Source of the DNA: Pseudonocardia oroxyli
Lineage (GTDB): Bacteria; Actinomycetota; Actinomycetes; Mycobacteriales; Pseudonocardiaceae
Length of the DNA stretch: 64,000 bases
Direction: 5' to 3'
Assembly: GCF_900102195.1 (NCBI RefSeq)
Contig: NZ_FNBE01000021.1
Span: 83,261-147,260, forward strand
A model generated the notes under the pieces. The model was not told where the DNA came from, searched no databases, and saw only the letters and a list, made by a program, of their open reading frames with translations. Below, piece by piece: positions 57,683 through 64,000 of this stretch (position 1 is the stretch's first letter; each line of letters begins with the position of its first letter). Both the position numbers and the translations under genes were made by a program.

Positions 57683-58899
57683 ACCGTCACCAGGTCCCTG
57701 AGCTTCCCGAAGCGGCCTTCGCCGATCCCGTCGACCTCGCGCAGCTGGTCGACGCGGGCGAAGCGGCCGTGGGCGGCGCGCCAGTCCAGGATGCGTTGGG
57801 CCGTGACCGGGCCGACGCCGGGCAGCGCGTCGAGCTGCTCGAGGGTCGCACGGTTCAGATCGACCTTGGCACCCGCCGGCGCCGCGGCCGCCGCCCCCGC
57901 AGCCGAGGGCCCGGTCGACCCTGCGTCCTCCGGTGCCGGGGCGACGCCGACCGCGACCTGTTCCCCGTCCGCCAGCCGGCGGGCCAGGTTGAGGGTGCTG
58001 AGATCGGTGCCCGGGAGCGCGCCGCCCGCCGCCTCCACCGCGTCCGCGACCCGGGAGCCGTCCGGGAGTCGGAGCAGGCCGGGACGGGCCACCTTGCCGG
58101 ACACGCTCACGACGAGCTCGGCAGGCACAGCGGCCTCGGGCGCCGTGCTGGGCGTGGGATCCGCCAACGACACCGCGGGCAGCGCGGGCATGGGCTCGGG
58201 CTGGGGCCGGCCGCTCCACACCCCGACGGCGGCGACCACCGCGGCGGCGGCCGCGACGAGGACCAGGGCCGCCGCGCCGAGCCGCCCGGGATCGAGCCGG
58301 GCGCCCCGCCACCCCGCGGGCACCCACCGCTGCGCCACCCGGCCCGCCCAGCTCGGCCGCCCACCGGGAACGTGCGCCGAACCCCCCGACCCGCCGCCGC
58401 CCGGCGGGGGCTCACCCCACTCCGACCCGTCCGAGCCGTGCCGCCCGGAGCCGCCCCACCCCACCCGGTCCCGCCCAAGCCCGCCCCACCCCACCCGGTC
58501 TCGCCGGGGCTCGCCCCACCCCGCCTCGAACCGCCCGGGGTCGTCCGCCCCCGGCTCATCCGGCCCGGCCGCGTCCGGTCCAGCGGCACCCGGGCTCGCA
58601 GCACCTGCTCCACGGACATCCCAGTCGGGCGTCCCCAGCACCCGCGGCGCGGCCTCCCCCACCCGGCGCGCGAGATCGGCCCGCGGATCGGTGGAGTGCG
58701 CGCCGAGGACCGCATCGAGCCGGAGCGGGAGGGTGTCCTGTTCCGCGCCGAACGCCGTCGGGTTCGCGAAGGCGGGCCGCAGCGACGCGGGCAGGGGCGC
58801 GCGCGGGACCGGCGCCGCGGTGGCGACCCGACCCACGGGAGTGCCCAGCAGCGCGGACAGACGCGCCGCCGAGTCGTCACGAGGAGGTCTGCGGGCCAC
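57679..58899 (-). CDS. comEA: ComEA-like SLBB-HhH competence protein
   Basis: ComEA binds DNA at the membrane surface and passes it to ComEC. The 406-residue protein has a long disordered Gly/Pro/Arg-rich N-terminus with a short repeat RDRVGWGG. One helix follows (LGAAALVLVAAAAAVVAAVG), then an SLBB domain (LVVSVSGKVARPGLLRL) and a C-terminal helix-hairpin-helix, KVDLNRATLEQLDALPGVGP, ending FGKLRDLVTV. The unusually long cytoplasmic part carries the DNA repeats near 58430-58520. The start GTG/ATG at 58899 (MARRPPRDD) is preceded by no strong site. It is co-translated with comEC by overlap. Confidence 0.9.
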   Translation of the reverse strand: MARRPPRDDSAARLSALLGTPVGRVATAAPVPRAPLPASLRPAFANPTAFGAEQDTLPLRLDAVLGAHSTDPRADLARRVGEAAPRVLGTPDWDVRGAGAASPGAAGPDAAGPDEPGADDPGRFEAGWGEPRRDRVGWGGLGRDRVGWGGSGRHGSDGSEWGEPPPGGGGSGGSAHVPGGRPSWAGRVAQRWVPAGWRGARLDPGRLGAAALVLVAAAAAVVAAVGVWSGRPQPEPMPALPAVSLADPTPSTAPEAAVPAELVVSVSGKVARPGLLRLPDGSRVADAVEAAGGALPGTDLSTLNLARRLADGEQVAVGVAPAPEDAGSTGPSAAGAAAAAPAGAKVDLNRATLEQLDALPGVGPVTAQRILDWRAAHGRFARVDQLREVDGIGEGRFGKLRDLVTV

Positions 58900-59021
58900 G
58901 CCTCGACGCTAGGCCGACGACGGACCGGATCCCGGAGTCGGCGGAGATCTGTGGATGCCCGGGGCGGGGTGGGGACAACTGCGGGCCCGGGAGCGCCGCC
59001 GCCCCGACGGTGTCGGTCCCG

Positions 59022-59882
59022 TCAGGCAGACTGGGGCGGGGCGGACCGCGGCACCACCACGACCCCCAACGCCCCGTTCCCCACGTGCGCCCCGATCACC
59101 GCGCTGATCTCGGACACCACCGGCTCGGGCGACCCGGGCAGCCGCTCCCGAAGGCGCGCAGCGAGATCCGCGGCGCGCTCGGGCACCCCGAGGTGGTGGA
59201 CGGCGAGGTCCGCACACTCCCCGGCGGCCTCGACGGCGTGCTCCACCAGGCGCTGCGTCGCGCGGGCGGCGGTCCGCACCTTCTCCAGCACGGTGATCCG
59301 CCCGTCCACGAGGTGCAGCAACGGCTTCACCGCGAGGACCGTGCCCAGCAGCGCGGCCGCGGCGCCGATCCGGCCGCCGCGGCGCAGCCGGTCCAGCTCG
59401 TCGACGCTGAAGATCACCCGGCAGCGCGCGGCGACCGCGGCCGCCGCCTCCTCCACGAGCGCGGCGGGCGCCCCGGAGAGCGCGGCGCGCGAGGCGGCCA
59501 GCACCGCGAACCCCAGCCCCATGCCCATCGCGCGGGAGTCGACGACCCGGACCCGCCCGGCGTCGACCTCCTGCGCGGCGAGCCGGGCCGCGTCCCAGGT
59601 CCCGGACAGCTCGCGGGACAGGTGCACCGACACCACCTCGGACGCGCCCGAGTCCAGGAGCGAGCGGTACAGCTCGGCGAACGCCTCGGGCGTCGGGCGC
59701 GAGGTCTGCACGTGCAGCCTGCGGTCGGCGATGGCCGCGCTCAGCTCGCCGGGACCGATGTCGACGCCGTCGCGCACCACGCGGCTGCCCAGCCGCACCT
59801 CCAGCGGGACGACGTGGACGCGGTCGGCGAGGGCGGCGGGCAGATCGGCCGTGGAGTCGGTGACCACGGCGACGGTCGACAT
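59022..59882 (-). CDS. DegV-family fatty-acid-binding protein
   Basis: DegV/FakB proteins bind a single fatty acid and present it to a kinase, FakA. The N-terminal block VAVVTDSTADLPAALADRVH, then TSRPTPEAFAELYRSLL, SVHLSRELSGTWDAARLAA and the later SVDELDRLRRGGRIGAAAAL are the family signatures. It has 286 residues. It follows octT by ten bases on the same strand. The conserved order with octT and comEA agrees with mycobacterial Rv2417c. A FakA partner was not seen in this window, so its use is not certain. Confidence 0.92.
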   Translation of the reverse strand: MSTVAVVTDSTADLPAALADRVHVVPLEVRLGSRVVRDGVDIGPGELSAAIADRRLHVQTSRPTPEAFAELYRSLLDSGASEVVSVHLSRELSGTWDAARLAAQEVDAGRVRVVDSRAMGMGLGFAVLAASRAALSGAPAALVEEAAAAVAARCRVIFSVDELDRLRRGGRIGAAAALLGTVLAVKPLLHLVDGRITVLEKVRTAARATQRLVEHAVEAAGECADLAVHHLGVPERAADLAARLRERLPGSPEPVVSEISAVIGAHVGNGALGVVVVPRSAPPQSA

Positions 59883-59892
59883 GTCGGGCAAC

Positions 59893-60603
59893 CTACGTGC
59901 CCGACCGGAGATCGTCGAGAAGCTCGGCGAGCGTCTCACCGACGCGGCGGTGGGCGGCCCAGCCCCAGTGCATCCCGTCGGGGTTGCCGTGACCGCCGAG
60001 GACGTGCGCGGCGACCAGCGCGCCGACGTCCAACACTCGGACCCCGTGGGCCGCAGCCCACTCCCGGGTCGCCTGCTCGGCGGCGGCGCGGCCGCGGTGG
60101 TGCCCGCCGTAGAGCGCGGCCCGATGGACCGAGGGCAGCAGGGCGACCACGGGGACATCGGGGCGCAGCGCCGCGAACCCCGCCCGACACCGCTCCAGGT
60201 ACGCGACGGTGAGCCGGGCGGGCAGGGCCGGGGGTGCGTACCGGGACAGCCGCGGCTGGGCGCGCAGGTACCCGGCGCGGACGGTGTGCCGCACCGACTC
60301 CGGCCGCAGGACCGGGATCAGCTCGCGCACCGCCGTCGGGAGCGGGGAGGGCAGCGAGTCCATCCCGCCCAGGCCCAGGACCAGGGCCGACGCCCGCGGG
60401 ACCGCCGCCCACACGCGCGGGTCGGAGATCATCGCCTGCCAGGCGTGCCGGGCGGTCCAGCCGATGCCCGCGACGAGCTCGACGTCGACACCCAGGGCGC
60501 GCCCGGCGACGTTCGGCCAGATGTCCGGGTGGTCGGCGGGCTCGGCCCGCTCGGGGCCGTGGAAGGCGAGGGAGTCGGCGAGGACGAGCAGCTCAGGTGA
60601 CAC
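59893..60603 (-). CDS. octT: Diglucosylglycerate octanoyltransferase (OctT) SGNH family
   Basis: In mycobacteria OctT adds octanoate to diglucosylglycerate during synthesis of methylglucose lipopolysaccharides. The protein of 236 residues has the SGNH blocks LLVLADSLAFHGP (nucleophile Ser in ADSL rather than GDSL), VLGLGGMDSLPS and PDGMHWGWAAHRR (Asp-x-x-His dyad). It overlaps the gpgP gene by 11 bp, matching Rv2418c-Rv2419c. Identity rests on that order and on the SGNH motifs; direct catalytic assignment is by analogy. A polymethylated polysaccharide pathway is therefore likely in this organism. Confidence 0.78.
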   Translation of the reverse strand: MSPELLVLADSLAFHGPERAEPADHPDIWPNVAGRALGVDVELVAGIGWTARHAWQAMISDPRVWAAVPRASALVLGLGGMDSLPSPLPTAVRELIPVLRPESVRHTVRAGYLRAQPRLSRYAPPALPARLTVAYLERCRAGFAALRPDVPVVALLPSVHRAALYGGHHRGRAAAEQATREWAAAHGVRVLDVGALVAAHVLGGHGNPDGMHWGWAAHRRVGETLAELLDDLRSGT

Positions 60604-61216
60604 CGATGTTGTACCCGGACAGCCGCCAGCGCGGGTGGTCCGAACGCCGCGCCACGACCGCCCACTTGCAGTTGCCCATCCCGCCGATGATCGGCCAGAC
60701 GCTCTCCGGCAGGTCCAGCAGGCCCGACACCAGCCCGCCGATCATCCCGCCGTGCGCCACGAGCAGCACGGACTGCTCGCCGGGCTCGCCCGCCAGGTCC
60801 GCGTCGATCTCCCCGACGACCGGCAGCGACCGCTCGACCACGGCCACGCGGGACTCCCCGCCGGGCGGGGTCCAGCGCGGGTCGCCGCGCCAGTCCGTGA
60901 TCTGGCCGGGGTAGTCGATCTCGACCTCGGCGACGCTGCGCCCCTGCCACTCCCCGAGGTGCGTCTCGCGCAGCCGCGGGTCCAGCTTGACGGGCAGTCC
61001 GATCGCCTCGGCCACCGTGTTCGCCGTGTCGACGGCCCGGGTGAGATCCGAGGACACGATGCGGTCGAACGGCATGGTGGCCAGGACCGGGGCGGCCCGG
61101 ACCGCCTGCGCGCGACCCTCCTCGGTCAGCTGCGAGTCGATGTGCCCCTGCATCCGCCCGGCGACGTTGTAGTCCGTCTGACCGTGCCGGAGCAGGACGA
61201 CCCGGCGCAGTGTCAC
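60593..61216 (-). CDS. gpgP: Glucosyl-3-phosphoglycerate phosphatase, histidine phosphatase family
   Basis: GpgP removes the phosphate from glucosyl-3-phosphoglycerate to give glucosylglycerate, an early step to MGLP. The phospho-His motif VVLLRHGQTDYNVAGRMQG lies at residue ~7, with the second catalytic arm LLVAHGGMIGGL and substrate residues in LRETHLGEWQG. It has 207 residues. The GTG at 61216 overlaps the rsfS stop. Histidine phosphatases also include general phosphoglycerate mutase-like enzymes, but the position before octT supports this assignment. Confidence 0.87.
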   Translation of the reverse strand: MTLRRVVLLRHGQTDYNVAGRMQGHIDSQLTEEGRAQAVRAAPVLATMPFDRIVSSDLTRAVDTANTVAEAIGLPVKLDPRLRETHLGEWQGRSVAEVEIDYPGQITDWRGDPRWTPPGGESRVAVVERSLPVVGEIDADLAGEPGEQSVLLVAHGGMIGGLVSGLLDLPESVWPIIGGMGNCKWAVVARRSDHPRWRLSGYNIGVT

Positions 61217-61578
61217 GGAGTCAGCTCCGGGAAGTCGATGGTCGGGCAGTCCTTCCAGAGCCGGTCGAGGCCGTAGAACCCGCGCTCCTCGGTGTGCTGC
61301 ACGTGCACCACGACGTCCGTGTAGTCCAGCAGGACCCAGCGGCCCTCGCGGGTGCCCTCCCGTCGGGTGGGCTTCACGCCGTGCTCGCGCAGCTTCTCCT
61401 CGACCCCGTCGACGATCGCCTGGACCTGGCGTTCGTTGGGCGCCGAGGCCACCACGAAGCAGTCGGTGATCACGAGCTGCCCCGAGACGTCCAGCACCAC
61501 GATGTCCTGTGCCAGCTTGTCGGCCGCGGCCGCCACCGCGACCCGGGCGATCTCGATCGCCTCCGCCGTTGCCGTCAC
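61213..61578 (-). CDS. rsfS: Ribosome silencing factor RsfS
   Basis: RsfS (Iojap) binds ribosomal protein L14 and blocks subunit joining in starvation. The protein of 121 residues contains KLAQDIVVLDVSGQLVITDC, then NERQVQAIVDGVEEKL and the C-terminal VVVHVQHTEERGFYGLDRLW, the invariant L14-binding portion. The GTG at 61578 is the first start giving full length. In mycobacteria nadD precedes rsfS; here a divergent SDR gene is upstream, so nadD lies elsewhere or was displaced. Confidence 0.95.
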   Translation of the reverse strand: MTATAEAIEIARVAVAAAADKLAQDIVVLDVSGQLVITDCFVVASAPNERQVQAIVDGVEEKLREHGVKPTRREGTREGRWVLLDYTDVVVHVQHTEERGFYGLDRLWKDCPTIDFPELTP

Positions 61579-61660
61579 TCGGGCACTTCCTTTCACCGGT
61601 TCGTCGCCGCACAGTGTGTCAGGTCCGATGAGATCCCGGCTCGGGACCGGTCGGCAGGTC

Positions 61661-62503
61661 ATGAACGACAGGGACGACAGGCACGACGGCGCGTTGCTGG
61701 GGAGGGTCGCTCTGGTCACCGGGGGTGCCCGGGGGCAGGGCAGGGCGCATGCGGTGCGGCTCGCCCGGGCGGGCGCGGACATCGTGGTCTGTGACGTCAC
61801 CGCGCCGGTGGAGACCGTGCGCTACACCGCCGCGACGCCGCACGACCTGGCGGAGACCGTGCGCGAGGTGGAGGCGCTGGACCGGCGGTGCGTGGCGGTG
61901 CGGGCCGACGTGCGCGACCTCGGCGCCGTCGAGGACGTCGTGGCGCGCGGGATCGCCGAGCTCGGGCGGCTCGACGTGGTGGTCGCCAACGCGGGCATCG
62001 CCACCGGCTCCCCGCTCGCGGAGATGAGCCCGCAGGTGTGGCGGACCATGCTCGACGTCAACCTGACCGGCGTCTTCCACACCTTCCGGGCGGTGCTCCC
62101 CCACCTCGTCGCGCAGGGCTCCGGACGCCTGGTGGCCACCTCGTCGATCGTGGCGACGACCGGGGCGCGGAACTCCGCTCACTACGCCGCGGCCAAGGCG
62201 GGCGTCGCCGCCCTGGTCAAGTCCCTGGCCTTCGAGGTGGCCGACCACGGGATCGTCGTGCACGCCGTGATGCCCGCGGGGGTGGGCACGCCGATGATCC
62301 TGCACGACGAGGTCTACCGGATGGTCCGCCCGGACCTGGCCGAGCCGACCCGGGCCGACGCCGAGGCGGTGTTCGCCGCCGGTCGACCCCGCCCCGGCCT
62401 GCTCACCCCGAGCGAGGTGGCCGACGCCGTGTTCGCCCTGGTCACCGACCGGGTCCGGCTGAGGTCGGGGGAAGCGCTCGTCCTGTCGAACGGGATGGAC
62501 TAG
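61661..62503 (+). CDS. SDR-family oxidoreductase, mycofactocin-dependent type
   Basis: This short-chain dehydrogenase (280 residues) has the cofactor motif VALVTGGARGQGRAHAVRLA, VANAGIATGSPL, the catalytic Ser in SSIVATTG and the Tyr-x-x-x-Lys in AHYAAAKAGV. The GARGQGRAHA motif and the insert TAATPHDLAETVREVEAL after the second strand are typical of mycofactocin-coupled SDRs with a tightly bound, non-exchangeable nicotinamide. The substrate is probably an alcohol or carveol-like molecule. The TAG stop (62501-62503) is part of the IS481 target site, so the coding sequence is intact. Confidence 0.9.
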   Translation: MNDRDDRHDGALLGRVALVTGGARGQGRAHAVRLARAGADIVVCDVTAPVETVRYTAATPHDLAETVREVEALDRRCVAVRADVRDLGAVEDVVARGIAELGRLDVVVANAGIATGSPLAEMSPQVWRTMLDVNLTGVFHTFRAVLPHLVAQGSGRLVATSSIVATTGARNSAHYAAAKAGVAALVKSLAFEVADHGIVVHAVMPAGVGTPMILHDEVYRMVRPDLAEPTRADAEAVFAAGRPRPGLLTPSEVADAVFALVTDRVRLRSGEALVLSNGMD

Positions 62504-62504
62504 G
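62499..62504. repeat. Left 6-bp target-site duplication ACTAGG
   Basis: The bases ACTAGG at 62499-62504 are repeated exactly at 63613-63618, flanking the IS element. This is the NCTAGN target with 6-bp duplication known for IS481. The left copy contains the TAG stop codon of the SDR gene. Confidence 0.85.
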
Positions 62505-63612
62505 TGTGATGTCCAGGGAGGTTGTATCGCCCGGGGTCGGTGAGTCTGGCTGACAGACGAAGGCCTCCGGTTGTGAAGTGGAGCTGTCGAGGAACCGCTT
62601 CACCGACCGGAGGCCTTCGTGTCCCACGCTAACGCCACCCTGACCCCACGCACGCGGTTGAGGCTCGCTCAACTCGTCGTCGACCATGGTTGGACCTACG
62701 CCGCGGCGGCGAAGATGTTCATGGTCTCGGCGCGCACGGCGAAGAAGTGGGCCGACCGCTACCGGGCCGAAGGACCGGCCGGGATGCTCGACCGCAGCTC
62801 ACGGCCACACTCGTCACCGACCCGGACCAGAGCCGGTCTGGTCCGGCGGATCGTGCGATTGCGCTGGCGTCACCGGCTGGGCCCGGTGCAGATCGCGGGG
62901 CGCCTGGGCATGGCCGCCTCGACGGTGCACGCGGTCCTGACCCGCTGCCAGATCAACCGGCTCTCCCGGATAGACCGGGTCACCGGCGAGCCGTTGCGCC
63001 GCTACGAACACCCCCACCCCGGGTCACTGATCCACGTCGACGTCACCGAGTTCGCCAACATCCCCGACGGCGGAGGCTGGCGCTACCTGGGAAGACAGCA
63101 GGGCCGCCGCAACCAGGAAGCCACCGCACGACGCACCGGACAACGAGGCCGGGACTACCGCCCGGTCATCGGCACCGCGTTCGTGCACACCGTGATCGAC
63201 GATCACTCCCGCACCGCCTACGCCGAAATCTGCACCGACGAGAAAGCAGCCACCGCGATCGCCGTGCTCCGGCGTGCGGTCGTCTGGTTCGCCCAGCGTG
63301 GTGTCACCGTCGAACGGGTCCTGTCCGACAACGGCTCGGCCTACAGGTCCTACGCCTGGCGCGACGCCTGCGCCGAGCTGGCCATCACCCACCGGCGGAC
63401 CCGCCCCTACCGACCCCAGACAAATGGGAAGATCGAGAGGTTCCACCGGACCCTGGGCGACGGGTGGGCCTACGCCCGGCCCTACGAGTCAACCCGCCAA
63501 CGCGACAACGCCCTGCCCGCCTGGCTGCACTTCTACAATCACCACCGAGCCCACTCCGCCATCGGCGGCCGGCCACCTATCACCAGGCTGACCAACCTCC
63601 CCGGACATCACA
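62505..63612 (+). mobile_element. Complete IS481-family insertion sequence (1108 bp)
   Basis: Terminal inverted repeats TGTGATGTCCAGGGAGGTTG (62505-62524) and its complement (63593-63612) match at 19 of 20 positions and begin TGTGA as in IS481. A 6-bp direct duplication ACTAGG flanks both ends. One transposase gene fills the element. Both ends and the coding frame are intact, so it could be recent and active. Confidence 0.92.
62557..62620 (+). promoter_or_regulatory. Hairpin sequestering the transposase start
   Basis: Arms ACGAAGGCCTCCGG (62557-62570) and CCGGAGGCCTTCGT (62607-62620) pair perfectly over 14 bp, with a further inner GTGAAG/CTTCAC stem. The 3' arm contains the GGAGG ribosome binding site (62609-62613) and the first bases of the GTG start (62619). 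Read-through transcripts from outside would fold it and stay untranslated, a common way for insertion sequences to limit transposition. Confidence 0.75.
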
Positions 63613-63617
63613 ACTAG
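62619..63617 (+). CDS. IS481-family transposase
   Basis: The 332-residue protein has an N-terminal helix-turn-helix (GWTYAAAAKMFMVSARTAKKW), a second one (AGRLGMAASTVHAVLTRCQI) and a DDE core. The acidic residues are in LIHVDVTEFA, VLSDNGSAYRS and NGKIERFHRTLGD, with an SSRPH linker. GGAGG stands five bases before the GTG start. The last codon and the stop (AAC TAG) lie in the right target duplication, so the TAG is supplied by the target site rather than by the element. Length is normal. Confidence 0.93.
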   Translation: MSHANATLTPRTRLRLAQLVVDHGWTYAAAAKMFMVSARTAKKWADRYRAEGPAGMLDRSSRPHSSPTRTRAGLVRRIVRLRWRHRLGPVQIAGRLGMAASTVHAVLTRCQINRLSRIDRVTGEPLRRYEHPHPGSLIHVDVTEFANIPDGGGWRYLGRQQGRRNQEATARRTGQRGRDYRPVIGTAFVHTVIDDHSRTAYAEICTDEKAATAIAVLRRAVVWFAQRGVTVERVLSDNGSAYRSYAWRDACAELAITHRRTRPYRPQTNGKIERFHRTLGDGWAYARPYESTRQRDNALPAWLHFYNHHRAHSAIGGRPPITRLTNLPGHHN

Positions 63618-63618
63618 G
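63613..63618. repeat. Right 6-bp target-site duplication ACTAGG
   Basis: This copy of ACTAGG directly follows the right inverted repeat. It supplies the transposase stop codon (TAG, 63615-63617) and abuts the probable left end of the next element (GAGACTGCTGAAAATCC). Confidence 0.85.
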
Positions 63619-63683
63619 AGACTGCTGAAAATCCGCTGGCGTGGGATCGGGTGTTGATCTCGCCCGGTTGGGAGGCTGTCGGG

Positions 63684-64000
63684 GTGCAGGGACGGTCTGA
63701 TCCGCAGCGTGAGTTGCTCGATGTCGAGTCCGTGGCTGGGCATCTGCTCCCTTCGGGTGGGATGTTCGCGTTCCTGGCCGCGCACCGCCGGGAGTTGTTT
63801 CCGGACGAGTTGTTCGCCGACCTGTTCGCTGCGGGTCGGGGTCGGCCGTCGGTGCCGGTCGAGGTGGTGGCCTCGGTGCTGGTGTTGCAGACCCTGCACG
63901 GTCTTTCGGACCGTGAGGCGGTCGAGGCACTCACGTTCGATCTGCGGTGGAAGGCGGCGTGTGGGCTCGCGGTCACCGACGCCGGGTTCCACCCGACCAC
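63684..64000 (+). CDS. IS1182-like transposase, N-terminal part (cut by window end)
   Basis: From the GTG at 63684, preceded by GGGAGG, the frame reads QGRSDPQRELLDVESVAGHL, then FAFLAAHRRELFPDELFADL and TLHGLSDREAVEALTFDLRW. These are typical of the DUF772/InsH N-terminal region of IS1182 (IS5-superfamily-like) transposases. The frame is open to the end of the window, so integrity cannot be judged. The likely left end of its insertion sequence is at about 63619, one base after the IS481 duplication. Confidence 0.8.
   Translation, partial: MQGRSDPQRELLDVESVAGHLLPSGGMFAFLAAHRRELFPDELFADLFAAGRGRPSVPVEVVASVLVLQTLHGLSDREAVEALTFDLRWKAACGLAVTDAGFHPT

Noticed and set aside
51938..58327. A 2129-codon minus-strand open frame spanning comEA to rpsT
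   Set aside because: Only the comEC part carries protein motifs. The rest is antisense to thrC-like, holA and rpsT genes with good codon bias, and its translated composition is Arg/Gly/His-rich as in shadow frames.

Overview
The window is high-GC actinobacterial chromosome, best read as Pseudonocardiaceae (Pseudonocardia-like). Codon third positions are strongly G/C, GTG starts are frequent, and the gene set includes a F420-type luciferase-like oxidoreductase, a mycofactocin-type SDR, the methylglucose lipopolysaccharide (MGLP) pair octT-gpgP and a type I DnaJ beside HrcA. From memory, the backbone follows the order of the Mycobacterium tuberculosis Rv2361c-Rv2421c segment: uppS, recO, era, cytidine-deaminase-like, corC, ybeY, phoH, rsmE, dnaJ, hrcA, hemW, sulfite reductase/cysH, lepA, transglutaminase/alpha-E/ATP-grasp, rpsT, holA, comEC, comEA, degV, octT, gpgP, rsfS. 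Accessory genes sit in the gaps of this scaffold.

Layout. 1-9.8 kb: MFS tail, uppS, a membrane protein with an HIHH motif, a TRIC-type channel, recO, a patatin fused to an NTF2-like domain, DUF308 and AI-2E-family membrane proteins, then era, lhgO and a degenerate cytidine deaminase. 9.7-21 kb: corC, ybeY, an inserted dihydroxyacetone kinase cassette (dhaKLM with a divergent IclR regulator), phoH, rsmE, dnaJ, hrcA. 21-27.7 kb: an ASCH-like gene, a 0.5 kb non-coding block of two tandem-repeat arrays, an exported LolA/RseB-like protein with an ABC transporter, a lipase-like hydrolase, hemW and a proline-rich membrane protein. 27.7-35.7 kb: the assimilatory sulfur operon (leader peptide, sulfite reductase, small Zn-ribbon protein, cysH, cysD, cysN, sirohydrochlorin chelatase), followed by a convergent FAD/NAD(P)-binding protein that has its own leader peptide of the same type. 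35.7-48.5 kb: single-gene metabolism and regulation (LLM oxidoreductase, esterase, receiver protein, crotonase, sirtuin, GIDE-domain protein, MDR dehydrogenase, MarR, lepA, MFS). 48.5-61.6 kb: transglutaminase/alpha-E/ATP-grasp operon, rpsT, holA, a SAM-riboswitch-controlled threonine synthase-like gene, comEC/comEA, degV, octT, gpgP, rsfS. 61.6-64 kb: an SDR gene whose stop codon was the target of a complete IS481-family element, followed by the start of an IS1182-like transposase.

The most interesting signals are outside the ordinary genes. Two tiny RHVDL-type leader peptides tie an uncharacterised flavoprotein to the sulfur operon. A SAM-I riboswitch whose P1 helix overlaps the ribosome binding site controls a stand-alone ThrC paralogue. 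comEC has no stop codon in any frame before its terminator, exactly where the thrC cassette sits. Several families of perfect palindromes recur at gene ends, and one copy lies inside the dhaM coding sequence. A 65 kb-scale search with tools would be needed for completeness; start sites are judged from ribosome binding sites, overlaps and family lengths only.
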